From Hemicordylus capensis (taxonomy: Eukaryota > Chordata > Lepidosauria > Squamata > Cordylidae): a DNA stretch of 64,000 nt. Shown in pieces: positions 48,566 through 59,042 of the stretch. Below the pieces are notes generated by a model, which had not been told where the DNA came from, made no database searches, and saw only the letters and a program-made list of their open reading frames with translations. Numbering within the stretch: position 1 is the stretch's first letter; every line of letters begins with the position of its first letter. The stretch covers positions 247,544,674-247,608,673 of the forward strand of contig NC_069657.1 in the NCBI RefSeq assembly GCF_027244095.1. Reading direction: 5' to 3'. The translations under genes were made by a program, and so were the position numbers.

Positions 48566-48662
48566 TCAGAAATAGTTTTCAAATGCCGTGTTTCTATCCT
48601 CTGTCTAAGTCTTGGAGTTGAGACTCCTTTTGACTTCATGTGCAGTGTGCCTGAGCTCTGCT
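48566..48662. repeat. Copy B of a dispersed direct repeat
   Basis: This is the partner of 46418-46505, about 2.15 kb away and in the same direction. The complementary frame reads SGTLHMKSKGVSTPRLR here and SGTLYMKSRGVLTPRLR in copy A, so it may derive from a coding part of a transposon. Confidence 0.7.
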
Positions 48663-51058
48663 TGTAGCACACTGTGATACGAATATGACAAATATTTATA
48701 TACCACTTTCCAACCAAAGTTCCAAAGCGGTTTACATACAGAAATAAATTAACTAAATGGATCGTGTTAGTTGATTTGTGGACGGGTTTAACAAAAAGAG
48801 GATTTCATGCACAAGATTACAGAGAAATAAAAACCCAGTTACCTGATTCTGATTTATCATGCGTATTGAAGTAATTTTGATGTGGTTTCAGTGCTGTGAA
48901 GGCAGAAGAGGTCACTTTTTCTATTATCTCTGTTATAATTGGCGAGTAGAAACTCTGTTTTCTGTTGGTTGGTCATAAGCTTATATCCCACAAGTAACTG
49001 AGACAAAGTTTTAATTGATGCATCCTGGAAGACAGAACATTGAAACATAATGTTGAATATCGTCTAATACACTCCCCTCGGCATCAGTACAATAGTGTTG
49101 GCTGAAAGAGATATCCTGATAACATCCATCTAAAAGCTACAGAAGGCATCTTATGGAATCTGATAAGAACAAGAGCTTTTCTTAATGGAAACATACTCCA
49201 ATCTGATGGTTTTCATAGCCATGATGTAACACTGCATTTCAAGTGACCATCTTCAAAGTGGTCATTGAACATGTATATTTCTCAATCCATCTTTAAATTC
49301 TAGTTTTGCAAGTAACATCTCCAAACAAATAGTTAATGGAAAATCCATGCAACTGAACTATTTGATACATTTTCTGTTTCGAGATTTATCTGAGAGATTT
49401 TTATTTTTTTTGCATTTACTCATAAAGGAAGAATTTTGGAGAGCCTATCCTTTAACAACATTATTTTAATCCAACGAACACACACAAATGAGCTCTCATA
49501 TCTAGTCATAAAATTCCAGTTTACATTCTTGATGTCCAGCAGAGGCAAAGTTTCAGCCACCTCACCTTGACAATAAAATCCCCAAATACTGATATATTTT
49601 TACTTGATCAGTTTTGTTGTTACCAAGTTGCCACATGCACACATTTTATAACCCCTCTCAAATCCCCGACCCACAGCATCTTATTCTACTTCTCAAGCCA
49701 AACTGATGTGAAAACTGGAAATACTTTTATTTTTCATAGTTCACACTTAGCAAATCTTTCTTTCTCCTGCTTTTCCCTTTCTTTCTGTATACATTTCCTG
49801 TGGCTACTAACAACCATCTCAGTCCCAACTGGGTATTGAAACAACCACATCTATGGTCTGGAGAAAGCATCTGTGTAAAGGGGTTAAATCAGTGCTAACA
49901 CTCTTAGAAATTATCCTGGTATCACGATTATAAGAAACCACTTGAAAATTGAGAAACAACAGAAAACTAATGAGCTCATAGACTCCTTTTAAGCAAAATG
50001 CCTTAACACTAGTGAGCAGGAACAAGTTGCCAATTTTCAGCAATCATGTGGTGATGATGAACAAAGCAGCAAGCAATTAACACTGCAGATGGAGAAATCT
50101 AAGGTCAGCACTCACTGTTTCACTTCCACAAAGCTTCTATTCTATCCTTTCTGTGTGGGTGTAGCATTCTGCTGAAGAGCTATATTCATTTAACAGGGCA
50201 TCCATTTTAGCCTTAGTCCTACCCTCTAACATTGGGAGAACTGAGTTATTTTGGCTACTCCCAAATAACAGTATTTGTATGCAGCTTGTCTGGTAACTCT
50301 GATACAAAATACATGGGTGATGGAGCAGGGAGAACAACTGAATGATGCACATAATAAAGGGTGTGTTTATACATATAGCTACAGAGGACTCTGAAAATTC
50401 ATTGTAGGCTTATGCTTTTGCAAATTTCCCCCTTATTCCCTTATTGGTGCATTAGGCCACCAAACAAGTTCTAAAACATAGACAAATCACTTAGACAAGT
50501 TTGGGAGAATTTCCATTCCCCCCCCCCCCAAACCCACATTTTCTCTACCAAAGCTGTTTAGACAGATCACTCCAAATAATAATAATAGAGTCAAATTCTA
50601 CACCAAAAAGCTGTGTTCTGATATACTATATAAATGAAGCAAATGTGCATATATTGCTTGTTTTATGTAATTTATTCATCTTTTGCTAGTCACACGGAGG
50701 CCAGAGGGACAAGCAGGTAGGCCAGGCACTGGAACCCCTCCTCCTAACCACTGGAAGTTCCACTCAGTCCACCCCAGCTTCTGAGATATTACTAAGCATT
50801 ACCCACGTTTTCAAGCTGATCTTCAAAATCTTGTCTAAATATTGAAGTAGCTGCTGAGAAGGAAAACAGCAGATGCTACAAACTGGTGCAGTTTGTTTCC
50901 AGCATTTTCCCCAAATTTACATGTAGTCACTGACAACTGATTATAGAAAACCTAATTTGAAACTATATTTTTGTTTTCAGTTGTATTGATCTATGTGTTT
51001 TATTCTTTGATGCATGTCAGCCAGTGATTAACAAAATGATAAAATCAATAACTGAGAG

Positions 51059-51275
51059 CTGGTATCACACAGTGACTATGCAATTCAGGACTTCCCCCTC
51101 TTTCAAACCTTGCCTCGGCCATGACCTCACTTGGTGAGCTTAGGCAAGCCACTGCGCTCTCAGCTTCAGTTCTCCACCTGCAGCTCTGCTTACAGGGTTG
51201 TAAGGATTATATCGAGGTAATACACATGAAGCTCTTTACACACCCAGAAAGCGTTATACAAATGCTAATATTATT
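51059..51275 (+). mobile_element. MIR-like core-SINE, ancient
   Basis: GAGCTGGTATCACACAGTGA..CTCACTTGGTGAGCTTAGGC..CAGTTCTCCACCTGCAG..TACAGGGTTGTAAGGATTAT..AATACACATGAAG follows the MIR consensus order from head to tail. Such copies predate the mammal-reptile split or belong to a related amniote family. Confidence 0.65.
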
Positions 51276-51699
51276 CAACAGGCCTAGGTAAATAGCAACA
51301 CAATGTGCAAAGCTGCAATAATATGAGCAGCATAGCTGAGCAAAAATTAGCAGTTTGACAGTTCTAGCAATATTTATTTTTAATGTAGAAATGCAACCAT
51401 CTTGAGTTGCTTCTACTCTGTGCAATAAAAGAGAGAAAGTTACAAGTTTGCTTTGTGCTTGTGTAGCACCATTTCCTTTTCCTGTGCTGTCTAACCATAC
51501 TATATTCACCTTTCCTACCAGCTAACATGCAGATTGTTTTCCTTTCTCTGAAATATATAATGTTATTTAAAAGTCTGTGTGAAGCCAGAAATTTCACTGC
51601 ACTTACAGCAGCAAAGCAGAGATGAAAATCCGGGTTCCCTAGCTGCACCATAGCACGAGCAGCAAAAATGACAAGAGATTTGTACCACAAGTGAATGTT

Positions 51700-52125
51700 G
51701 CCTAAGATGGTGGCTTAAGGACTACCTGTTCTCATACAAACCCTTAAGATCAAGGCCCTTAAGATCAGCTACAGAGGTCCTGCTCTTTAGTTTGTCATTG
51801 ACAGAAGTTTGGATGGTAGATGCCAGATAGTGTCTTCTTAGTGGCAACACCTCAGTTGTAGAATTCCCTCCCTAAGGAGCCCAGGCTAGCTTCCTCTTTA
51901 TGTTTTTAAATGGCTACAAAAGACTTCCCTGTTTCTAAAGGCTTTTAAGACTATGCTAAGTTTATTTTATACTGCTTTTTTATTTGTACTGTTCTGTTGC
52001 TTTTCTTTTTTGTTTGTGTAGTTATATTTTAAATTGTTTGGGGGGTTATTTCTAAATTGCTTTGTAATTTCTTTTTAATGAAAAGCAGAATATAATTGAT
52101 AATTGTAGGAAATAGGTAAATAAAA
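51700..52125 (+). mobile_element. L2-clade LINE 3' end
   Basis: Decayed frames read GTPQL-like GNTSVVEFPP and then SSLCF, followed by a T-rich 3' UTR with ACTGCTTTTTTATTTGTACT. This matches the L2 C-terminus and tail. Confidence 0.55.
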
Positions 52126-52641
52126 ATATAATGGATGTCACTAAAAGAAAAAGTCATATTCATAAGTGCAAGCTGATACACCTTCCACACTTGTCTCAAC
52201 AATATCCTCTCAACCCAGATCTCCCAATAGATGGGAAAGAGGTGGGATGATGATGACCAACAGATGTTGTCCTGCTTTGTGAGAGACTTACTGTGAAGGA
52301 TGAAAAGGAGAGGATTTTATATAAAGGCTAGAATATAAGATCATTAGGGAGGCGGTTGCTTCTTCCTTCTGCAGAGTTATACCAAGAGTTTAAATAAAAA
52401 CTGCAGAGGAATAACTGAAGCCCCGATATCTGCATTAACTAGGGAGGGATGACCAACTTCTGTATTCTCAGGGGCCATCTCATCAATCTGTTCTCTAGTG
52501 AGCCAAGGGCCAGAAGTGTATTTTGCTTCCCAACCTGCTCACTTTACAAGTGGCCACACTCCAATTCCAATCCCGAGAGAGAGGAAGGAACATTCTTTAT
52601 GTTTTGGTTTCACTGGCTTTGAAGTATGCCTGGCTATCAGC

Positions 52642-52888
52642 CAGGGGCGTAGCTATAATTGAGCAAAAGGATGCAAAGAACACGGGCCCCCAGCTCCTGA
52701 GGGCCTTCAAGCTCCATCCCTCCTTATTTTCTTCATTGTCTCCCTCATTCTGGGGAGAACACGGGCCCCCAGCTCCTGAGGGCACTCAAGCTCCATCCCT
52801 CCTTATTTTCTTCATTATCTCCCTCACTCTGGGGGGCCACCAGAGAGAGAGATGAACAGGGGCCCCGTCTCCCCTAGCTACGCCCCTG
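52642..52888 (+). mobile_element. hAT element (CAGGGGCGTA family) with internal duplication
   Basis: The element has ends CAGGGGCGTAGCTA and TAGCTACGCCCCTG with a perfect 8-bp duplication CTATCAGC at 52634-52641 and 52889-52896. A 79-bp tandem repeat (52678-52756 and 52757-52835), differing at only a few sites, makes up most of the interior. Confidence 0.92.
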
Positions 52889-54994
52889 CTATCAGCCCTT
52901 TCAGCTCCTTGATCAGCTTTGTCTCTTGACACTAGCCCTGCATTGTCTGCAAACTGGGCTGTTGCCAAGAAATGAGAATGGCACATCTGGCATGCCGTAC
53001 AATGTGTCTTGGAAAATATATGACAGAACGACATCGGATCATGGCACTCGCTAGAATATTAGCCAAGCAAGACAGATTTTGCTGTGTCCTGCTCAACAAA
53101 GCTATGGTGTAGAATTTTCAGAGTTTTAGAAAGCAATATTCTGTGTAGGCCACCTACAATCAGGTGGACTAGACTCACTGATAGCAAACAGTGAAGATTT
53201 TAAAGAAAGAAAACCTGCTGTCTAGCTGTTATTTCCACTTCAAAGCTTGAAGAGGTTACCGCCATTCTGTCAAACTTTTAGCGTCCATTCTAGATAATAG
53301 ACTGGTGATTATTTGAACTGTTAAGTACTGTGAGTTCCTACTGATGCACTAGGGCTGATGGAAACTCAGCTCTATAATCTAAGCATATGAAGAGAGAATG
53401 AGATTTTATACACAGACAGAAGTTTCAAAAAGCTTGATGGTGCTTTTGCACTCTTTACATGACTGTGATTGAATATCACCATAAGATCACATAAATATTA
53501 TACATACGCAGCATGAAAATGGAGAGAAGAGGATCCCTATGTTCAGGGCCAGTATGTAAAGGAATAAGAGGGTGGCAAGGGAGGATTGCATGGCATTTGC
53601 TATCCCTGCACAATAGACAATGTTGGCCTTCCTTCAGGATAGTGTCTGCATAGGAACTCAGCAAAAAGAGTGGGTTGGAACTGAACTCCCATCCTCTCTG
53701 CATGATACTCTTCACCATTTCCAAGACTCTGACATCCCATTAGTTCCTCAAGTGGTGCAATTTTATTGTGCTACCAGGTACCACTGAAAATATGCACTTG
53801 CATATGAATTGTATGTGTGCTCCATACAATACAAAAAAGTGGCTTCTAACATGGGAAATGCATGTTGTCCAAAGCCACCCACAGAGGCAGCCAAAAGAAA
53901 CTTCCTTTAAAAATCTTGAGTAAAGTTAGAGGATGGTCAGATTTACTTAACTGACACTGTTGTGTCCATCACATGGATTCATGTGGTGGCTGTTCACATG
54001 AGGACACCCACATGTGGCTTATGTAACCAGATCCTTTGAAAGGTCTTTAAAAGATACCTTTATCAGTCATAAGCATAAATGCTTCTGCATACATTATCTT
54101 TCAACCATTTACATGGCCCTATACAATGCATATCATATTTCAAAAAGCATTACAATAATATGGAGGGTTTCTGACTAAGTGACTGTAGTTTGTGTCCATT
54201 GTGGCAGCCAAATAAATCTATGAATCTATTATCAAGACAAGTAACAGACTGCCAAGAAAACACATCTCACTATGCATTTCTTCATTTCATAGGCAGTACA
54301 CTTGTGCATGCTGCAGAACAGACACACATGCCAAACAAGGATCTCGCTTGCAGGATCAAGGAGATCCTGTATTCAAAGAAACAGGCCCAAAGAATGTAAC
54401 TTCCAAGCAGGCTTAAATCTAGCACCTCTCACTGAACAAATCAAACATTGCCTAACCACTCTGTTGTACTCACAAAAATGGTAAGAGAGTAGTTTTCCCC
54501 AACTTTAGCAATGAATAAATGAAATGAGGACCCTAATCCACACTAGTGACTGTGAATAAGAAACCAGAGAAATAATTACACAGAAATTAAGAGAAATTGA
54601 AACCGAGAAAATTAAATAGAGAAATCGTAAACAGAGGCACAACTAACACTGTGCGTGTTGGGCAGACACTGATTTAAGCACCATTTAAATATTTTTGCCT
54701 CACCTTTCAGAGACTCTCAAGGCTAGGGCTAACAACATATTTTAAATTTTTGAAATTTTATTGTGTGTTTTTTAAAAAAAAGAATTTAAAGCAAGATAAG
54801 GATAAAGTATTCTTATTACAAATATTGTTACAAAAAATAAAAGATCCAATCAGCAGCAGCAATAAAATCAGATTGTATTGAATGCTAGAAGGAATAGAAT
54901 AAGTCTTCCACTGTCACCTTAGAGCAATGAAGATGGAGACCTGACATGCCAAAATGGATAAGGAATTCCAAAGGGCTACCCCTACCACAACTGA

Positions 54995-55250
54995 AAAAAC
55001 ATGTATTTCATAAGTCAAGGGCACTCCAAAGCAGCTCTTAGTGGTAGAGAAGGCTCATATGGGAGCAGGTGGTTCTTCAAGTGCCCTAGGGCCAGGCCAT
55101 TTAGAGCTTTAAAGACCAAAGCCAGTACTTTGAACTGTATGGGGGTGGGAAGGGGAGACAGATCTTTAAGCAGCTTTTGTTGGGCAATTTGTTGCAGGGA
55201 ACACACCTGTTCCATCTTACCACTAAGTGTCTGTGCCCAGCAAGATCCCA
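54995..55250 (-). mobile_element. L2-clade LINE fragment
   Basis: The minus strand reads LKDLSPLPTPIQFKVLALVF and KALNGLALGHLKNHLLPYEP, the same domain as at 30055-30990. Confidence 0.7.
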
Positions 55251-55356
55251 ACTATTGATCTCTGGGCATGATCTGAGGTCACCTTGCTCAAGCAAAGTAG
55301 GTCTAGTCAGTGCCCGGATGGGATACTGCCTGCCACCTACACAGCCTCAAGTTCTA

Positions 55357-55540
55357 TTTAGTTAGTTAGTTTCACATGTCTACCCCACTCTTCCTCCAAG
55401 GAGCCCAGAACAAATCCTGTGAGGTAGGTTAGGCTGAGAGATAAGTGACTGGCAGTGGCCCAGAGTCACTCAGTGAGCTTCATGGCTGAATGGGGATTTG
55501 AACTCAGGCCTCCCTGGTCCTGGGCCCAATATCCCATGAG
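55357..55540 (-). mobile_element. Sauria-type SINE, partial
   Basis: CTTCCTCCAAGGAGCCCAGA..GTGAGGTAGGTTAGGCTGAG..GGGGATTTGAACTC is the reverse complement of the 14121-14349 SINE, including its B-box. Confidence 0.82.
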
Positions 55541-55884
55541 TGAAGGGTGGGCTAAATGTAACAAATACAATAAATACTGGATTGTGTATATCACATTTGA
55601 GATTATCAGTTTTCCTTTTGGGTTGCCTAAGTGCAAGCATGGTTGAGGATTGAACACAGACAGCCAGCAGTTGTTTCCTCTAGTTTTCCTCCACAATCAC
55701 CTTATACTGGATATTACTTAAACCAGGAACCTACTCTGCTCCCTGTTCACAGGACATGCAGATTAGAACCACAAGCCCTGTGTTGAAAGGGTGGGGAAGT
55801 CCTCTCTTGGCTACCCTGACTGCCAGTCGAATAAAGTGGTCAGGGACTAATTTAAGTAGTCTTGAGTGTAAGCTCCTGTTTAGC

Positions 55885-56130
55885 AGAATCTCAGAACTGG
55901 AAGGAAGATGTGTGTCCACCTCTTTCTGCCCACGCAAGATATGGCCTTCCTGTAGGTGCGGCGCAATACGCCGAGAAGCAAGCCCCGCTGTGTTTGAGGC
56001 GGCTTTCTCCCAGGTAAGTGTGCGCAAGACTGCCGCCTTACGCCGGGAAGCTGCAGCCTCGTCGCCGAGGGGAGCCGCTGCCGCTTGCTCCAACTGTTCA
56101 AGCAGCGCATCGCAGTCAAAAGATGCAGCT
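55885..56130 (-). pseudogene. Unrecognised coding-like segment, possible retrocopy
   Basis: The minus strand reads DCDALLEQLEQAAAAPLGDE, then AAASRRKAAVLRTL and EKAASNTAGLASRRIAPHLQ, then EGHILRGQKEVDTHL. It looks like an alanine-rich, helix-forming protein and its CpG content is higher than its surroundings. A stop lies upstream without an intervening ATG, so it is either an internal exon or a decayed intronless copy. I do not recognise the family. It lies in the predicted PAQR8 intron on the same strand. Confidence 0.25.
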
Positions 56131-56297
56131 GCGTAACGTCACTCGCCACCACGCTGTTAGCTACCCCCAAGGAGTCAACAGCAAAACATACACACACAGC
56201 CCCAGGCTCAGGCAGCCAGGATCAACAACCACCTTTCTGAGCAAAACAGACCGAGCAGGCAACACTCGCTAGGAGGAGTTGCACACCCAAACACCGC

Positions 56298-56300
<3 letters not shown>

Positions 56301-56350
<50 letters not shown>
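56301..56350. repeat. (TC)14(AC)11 compound microsatellite
   Basis: Fourteen TC units pass directly into eleven AC units, just downstream of the predicted PAQR8 first exon. Confidence 0.95.
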
Positions 56351-56429
56351 TTCTTGTCAGCCACAGCGGCTGCAGATTTCTCCAGGTAACCAGCTCCTCT
56401 AACACCAGTAGTATTTCTATAACAATACA

Positions 56430-57480
56430 GAGAGGCGCGGGACTTCGTGGAAGCCGACGAGGGAGCCCAGATGCCTGAGCGGGCGCGCTGCGCTCACTTC
56501 ACTGGGGAGAAGAGCGGCACTCTGCACATGCTCCGAGGAGCTATCCCCAAAGGGCAAGTTTTCGAGCTGCCACTGCAAGCAGGTTCCAGTCGGACTGAGG
56601 CGAGGGGGTGCCCATCCTCTGCTTCAAAGGGTGGCGCCTCCAAAAGCCCCGCGAAGGCCTTCTGGGGCGCTTCAAAAACTCACCTCCAAGTGCCTCCAGA
56701 GAAGCAGCTGAGCGGTGGCGAGCTCAGCGGCACCCGCCTCCGATCCGCGGTCCGGGCGATGGAGCCTCTTGCTCCGGGCGCCGCTTCATCTCCTCCTCGG
56801 TGCTGAAACAAGCGCCGCGGCGCTGCTCAAGGTGGGGTGGCGTCTCTGGCTGCCGCCTGCCACAAAGGCAACGCCGGGCGACCCTGCCCGCCCCTTGTTG
56901 CCGCCTCCTCCTTCGGCCGAGAGAAGCGGGGAATGTCGCGCTCTCCTTGCTGCGGCTGCTGCTCCAGGGATGCGGACTCCGGCAGCTCACATGCCCGCCC
57001 GGGTGCTCGCTCCGCTCAGCTGGCTGGCTCCTCCCACCCGCCTCCTGATAGGGGCTCCCCGTTCCGCGGCGGGAGGGAAAGCGGGGCGGCTGCGTTGCTA
57101 GCCACGCGCGGCCCCGCTTCCCCGCTCGCTCGACCTCTCCTCACGCGCGGCCACCCCTGGGACTGCCTCCTGCCGGTGCTGGGCTATGCCCTGCTGCGGA
57201 GCAGCAACATCGGCGCTGCGCCTGGGCCACTCGTGTATGACGACGACCTTCCTCGCTGCTTGTTGTTATGAATTCAGAGCGGTTTGGGTGCTTTCGGTGT
57301 GAATGGTAAGCCGTCTTGCGGTGACTTCAGTGCGGAAAGCCGGGATAGCAATCCGTTACCGGAAAGTAAAGAGGCATCGCGTTCTCCCCACGCTCCTCGT
57401 CACGCACAGGGTGCTGCTAGTAACCGCCTTGGGTCACTCACAGCGCCAGCCACGTACACGCGACACGGTGTGCGGAGATC
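56430..57480. promoter_or_regulatory. CpG island, probable PAQR8 promoter
   Basis: About 1 kb of GC-rich, CpG-dense sequence without repeats, lying upstream of PAQR8 on its strand. It is the only such island between the PAQR8 coding exon and the window end. Frames seen here (for example 56608-57048 and 56837-57271 on the plus strand) are low-complexity Ala/Arg/Pro/Ser readings of GC-rich DNA, not genes. A consensus donor also exists on the plus strand at 56015 (CCCAG|GTAAGT), which could belong to a divergent non-coding transcript. Confidence 0.65.
56684..57100 (-). other. PAQR8: Predicted PAQR8 non-coding first exon
   Basis: Within the CpG island the minus strand carries CTTGGAG|GTGAGT, a strong donor at 56684/56683. 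This would splice to the acceptor at 40343 across a 16.3-kb intron. The 5' boundary is arbitrary because no start site can be read from sequence, and further non-coding exons may exist. No in-frame coding sequence is implied. Confidence 0.4.
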
Positions 57481-58294
57481 CGATAGGAGTGTTTGTGTTG
57501 GTTTCTTGTTTTTTTTAAGTGAAAGGCAGCCGAGCGGGGTACGAATCGGATCGAATCCCCACCCCACCCCCTGCGCAGGGGTAATACGGGTACCCTTTGT
57601 GCCTATGCAGGCACCTCTGCACAGTTACAACTCTGGCCCAGACACAGGGCTGTCCTTAGAGAGCCTTGATGGGACGCGACTCGCCTGTGGCAAATCAGCC
57701 AGTGTGGCCCCCTTCCATTTAATTCTAATGGGGGTTAAAAGAGTGGGGTAGTGTCACCCTGCTTGTCATGCCCTAAGGACAGCCCTGAAACACACCGAGT
57801 TCAGGACTTACGTGCTGGCACATATACTGAACACACACAGAGAATGACCATCATCACAGTATTCTATATAGTAAGGTCATATCCGGAGAAACTGACAGGC
57901 ACCCTAAATCACAATTGAATCACATAGGCAGAAACATATGTAATTTATCAGTCATGTACGTCACCAACACAAACGCACCCGTACAAAATGTTCACCTGAC
58001 ACATTAGTATGTGCACTCACATTGTCATTCTCAGAGTCACATGTGGAAGAGTCACATGGACATTGTGTGCACTCTTCTTTCATTGTTTATGAAAGTGTGC
58101 AGTGTGTTTTTCCACAGTCAGATCTTCAACAGCCCCTGTCTTACCTTTCTGACTCTCCCCACATCTAGTTTATTATATTTACTGACAATAATCAGCAGCC
58201 TTGAACTTTAAAGACCGACAGCAAGAAATATAAAAACAATCCAAGCCTTTGATCTTTTGAAAGACTTTGCATTTGTTTTATATTGCCAGATCTG

Positions 58295-58727
58295 CTGGGA
58301 CCTAGCAAGGTTGGAGTGGGCCCAGAGACAAGATTCTAAAATGCCCCCCCCCTCACTGAAGCTCAGCTCATGAAGTAAAGAAATCTTAAATGAGGCTGAA
58401 TAGTGGTAACCAAAAGCATAGTAAAACTATATATATACATATACACCTATGTGCCACAATAGAACATCATCCAAAATCATTTTTTAAAAGGTTTTGTAAA
58501 CTGGGGACAATGCAAGTCATTTAATGGTACTAGAGAAAGACATGCTGTTCTGGTAGCTCCAGGTCTTAACTCTCACATCAGTTTTGGAGGATGAATACAA
58601 CTGAAAGAAGCCCGGGTGGGTGCATGGCTGGGGGAGTCAGTCATGTGACTTGCCTCTGGGGGACCCCCCAAGGCAGTGGTTCCCCAGACAACTGTCTCCC
58701 CTTGCCCTATTATAGTTATGCCCCTGC
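58295..58727 (-). mobile_element. hAT element (CAGGGGCGTA family), minus copy
   Basis: The right end TAGTTATGCCCCTG and the diverged left end CTGGGACCTAGCAA enclose the same interior as 31162-31550, in reverse orientation. The flanks CAGATCTG and CATATCTG agree at 7 of 8 bases. At 433 bp it is slightly longer than its relative. Confidence 0.88.
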
Positions 58728-58854
58728 ATATCTGCATGTCCTTTGGGGGGAAATTAGATATAATTTCACAGCAGACTTTCTAACATAATGCTCTTTGATG
58801 CTTTGAATGGGGGGGAATCCTTTGGGTCATTGGTACTAATGGTCCTGTTTTCCA

Positions 58855-59042
58855 TTGTGATTGGCTGTGCAAGCTGTCCAGGCAAGAAAGAAACCTGCAG
58901 AGCCAGCTCCCCCCACTCCCCCATCCGAATTTGGACTAAACAGAGAGTCCTCTCTTAGGTTAGCAAGATTGCAGAGAGGAAGGGGAGCTGTCTCTGCAGG
59001 TTTCTTTCTTGCCTGAAGGACAGCTTGCACAGCCAATCACAA
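58855..59042. repeat. Near-perfect 48-bp inverted repeat
   Basis: Arms 58855-58902 and 58992-59042 pair along their whole length apart from a 3-base insertion in the right arm; the spacer is 89 bp. Each arm holds AAGAAAGAAACCTGCAGAG or its complement. It is probably the end structure of a foldback DNA element, recently active or gene-converted. Confidence 0.85.

Larger units (their letters stand above)
40344..56683 (-). other. Predicted PAQR8 intron 1
   Basis: The interval between the PAQR8 acceptor and the predicted first-exon donor contains the repeats listed separately. Other stretches (40350-41020, 42930-43650, 44720-45820, 48720-51050, 52890-54990) show nothing recognisable. Confidence 0.45.

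Noticed and set aside
56447-57271. Four overlapping plus-strand frames of 119-146 codons
   Set aside because: They lie in the CpG island, overlap in several frames and have no recognisable motifs; stop codons are simply rare in GC-rich DNA.
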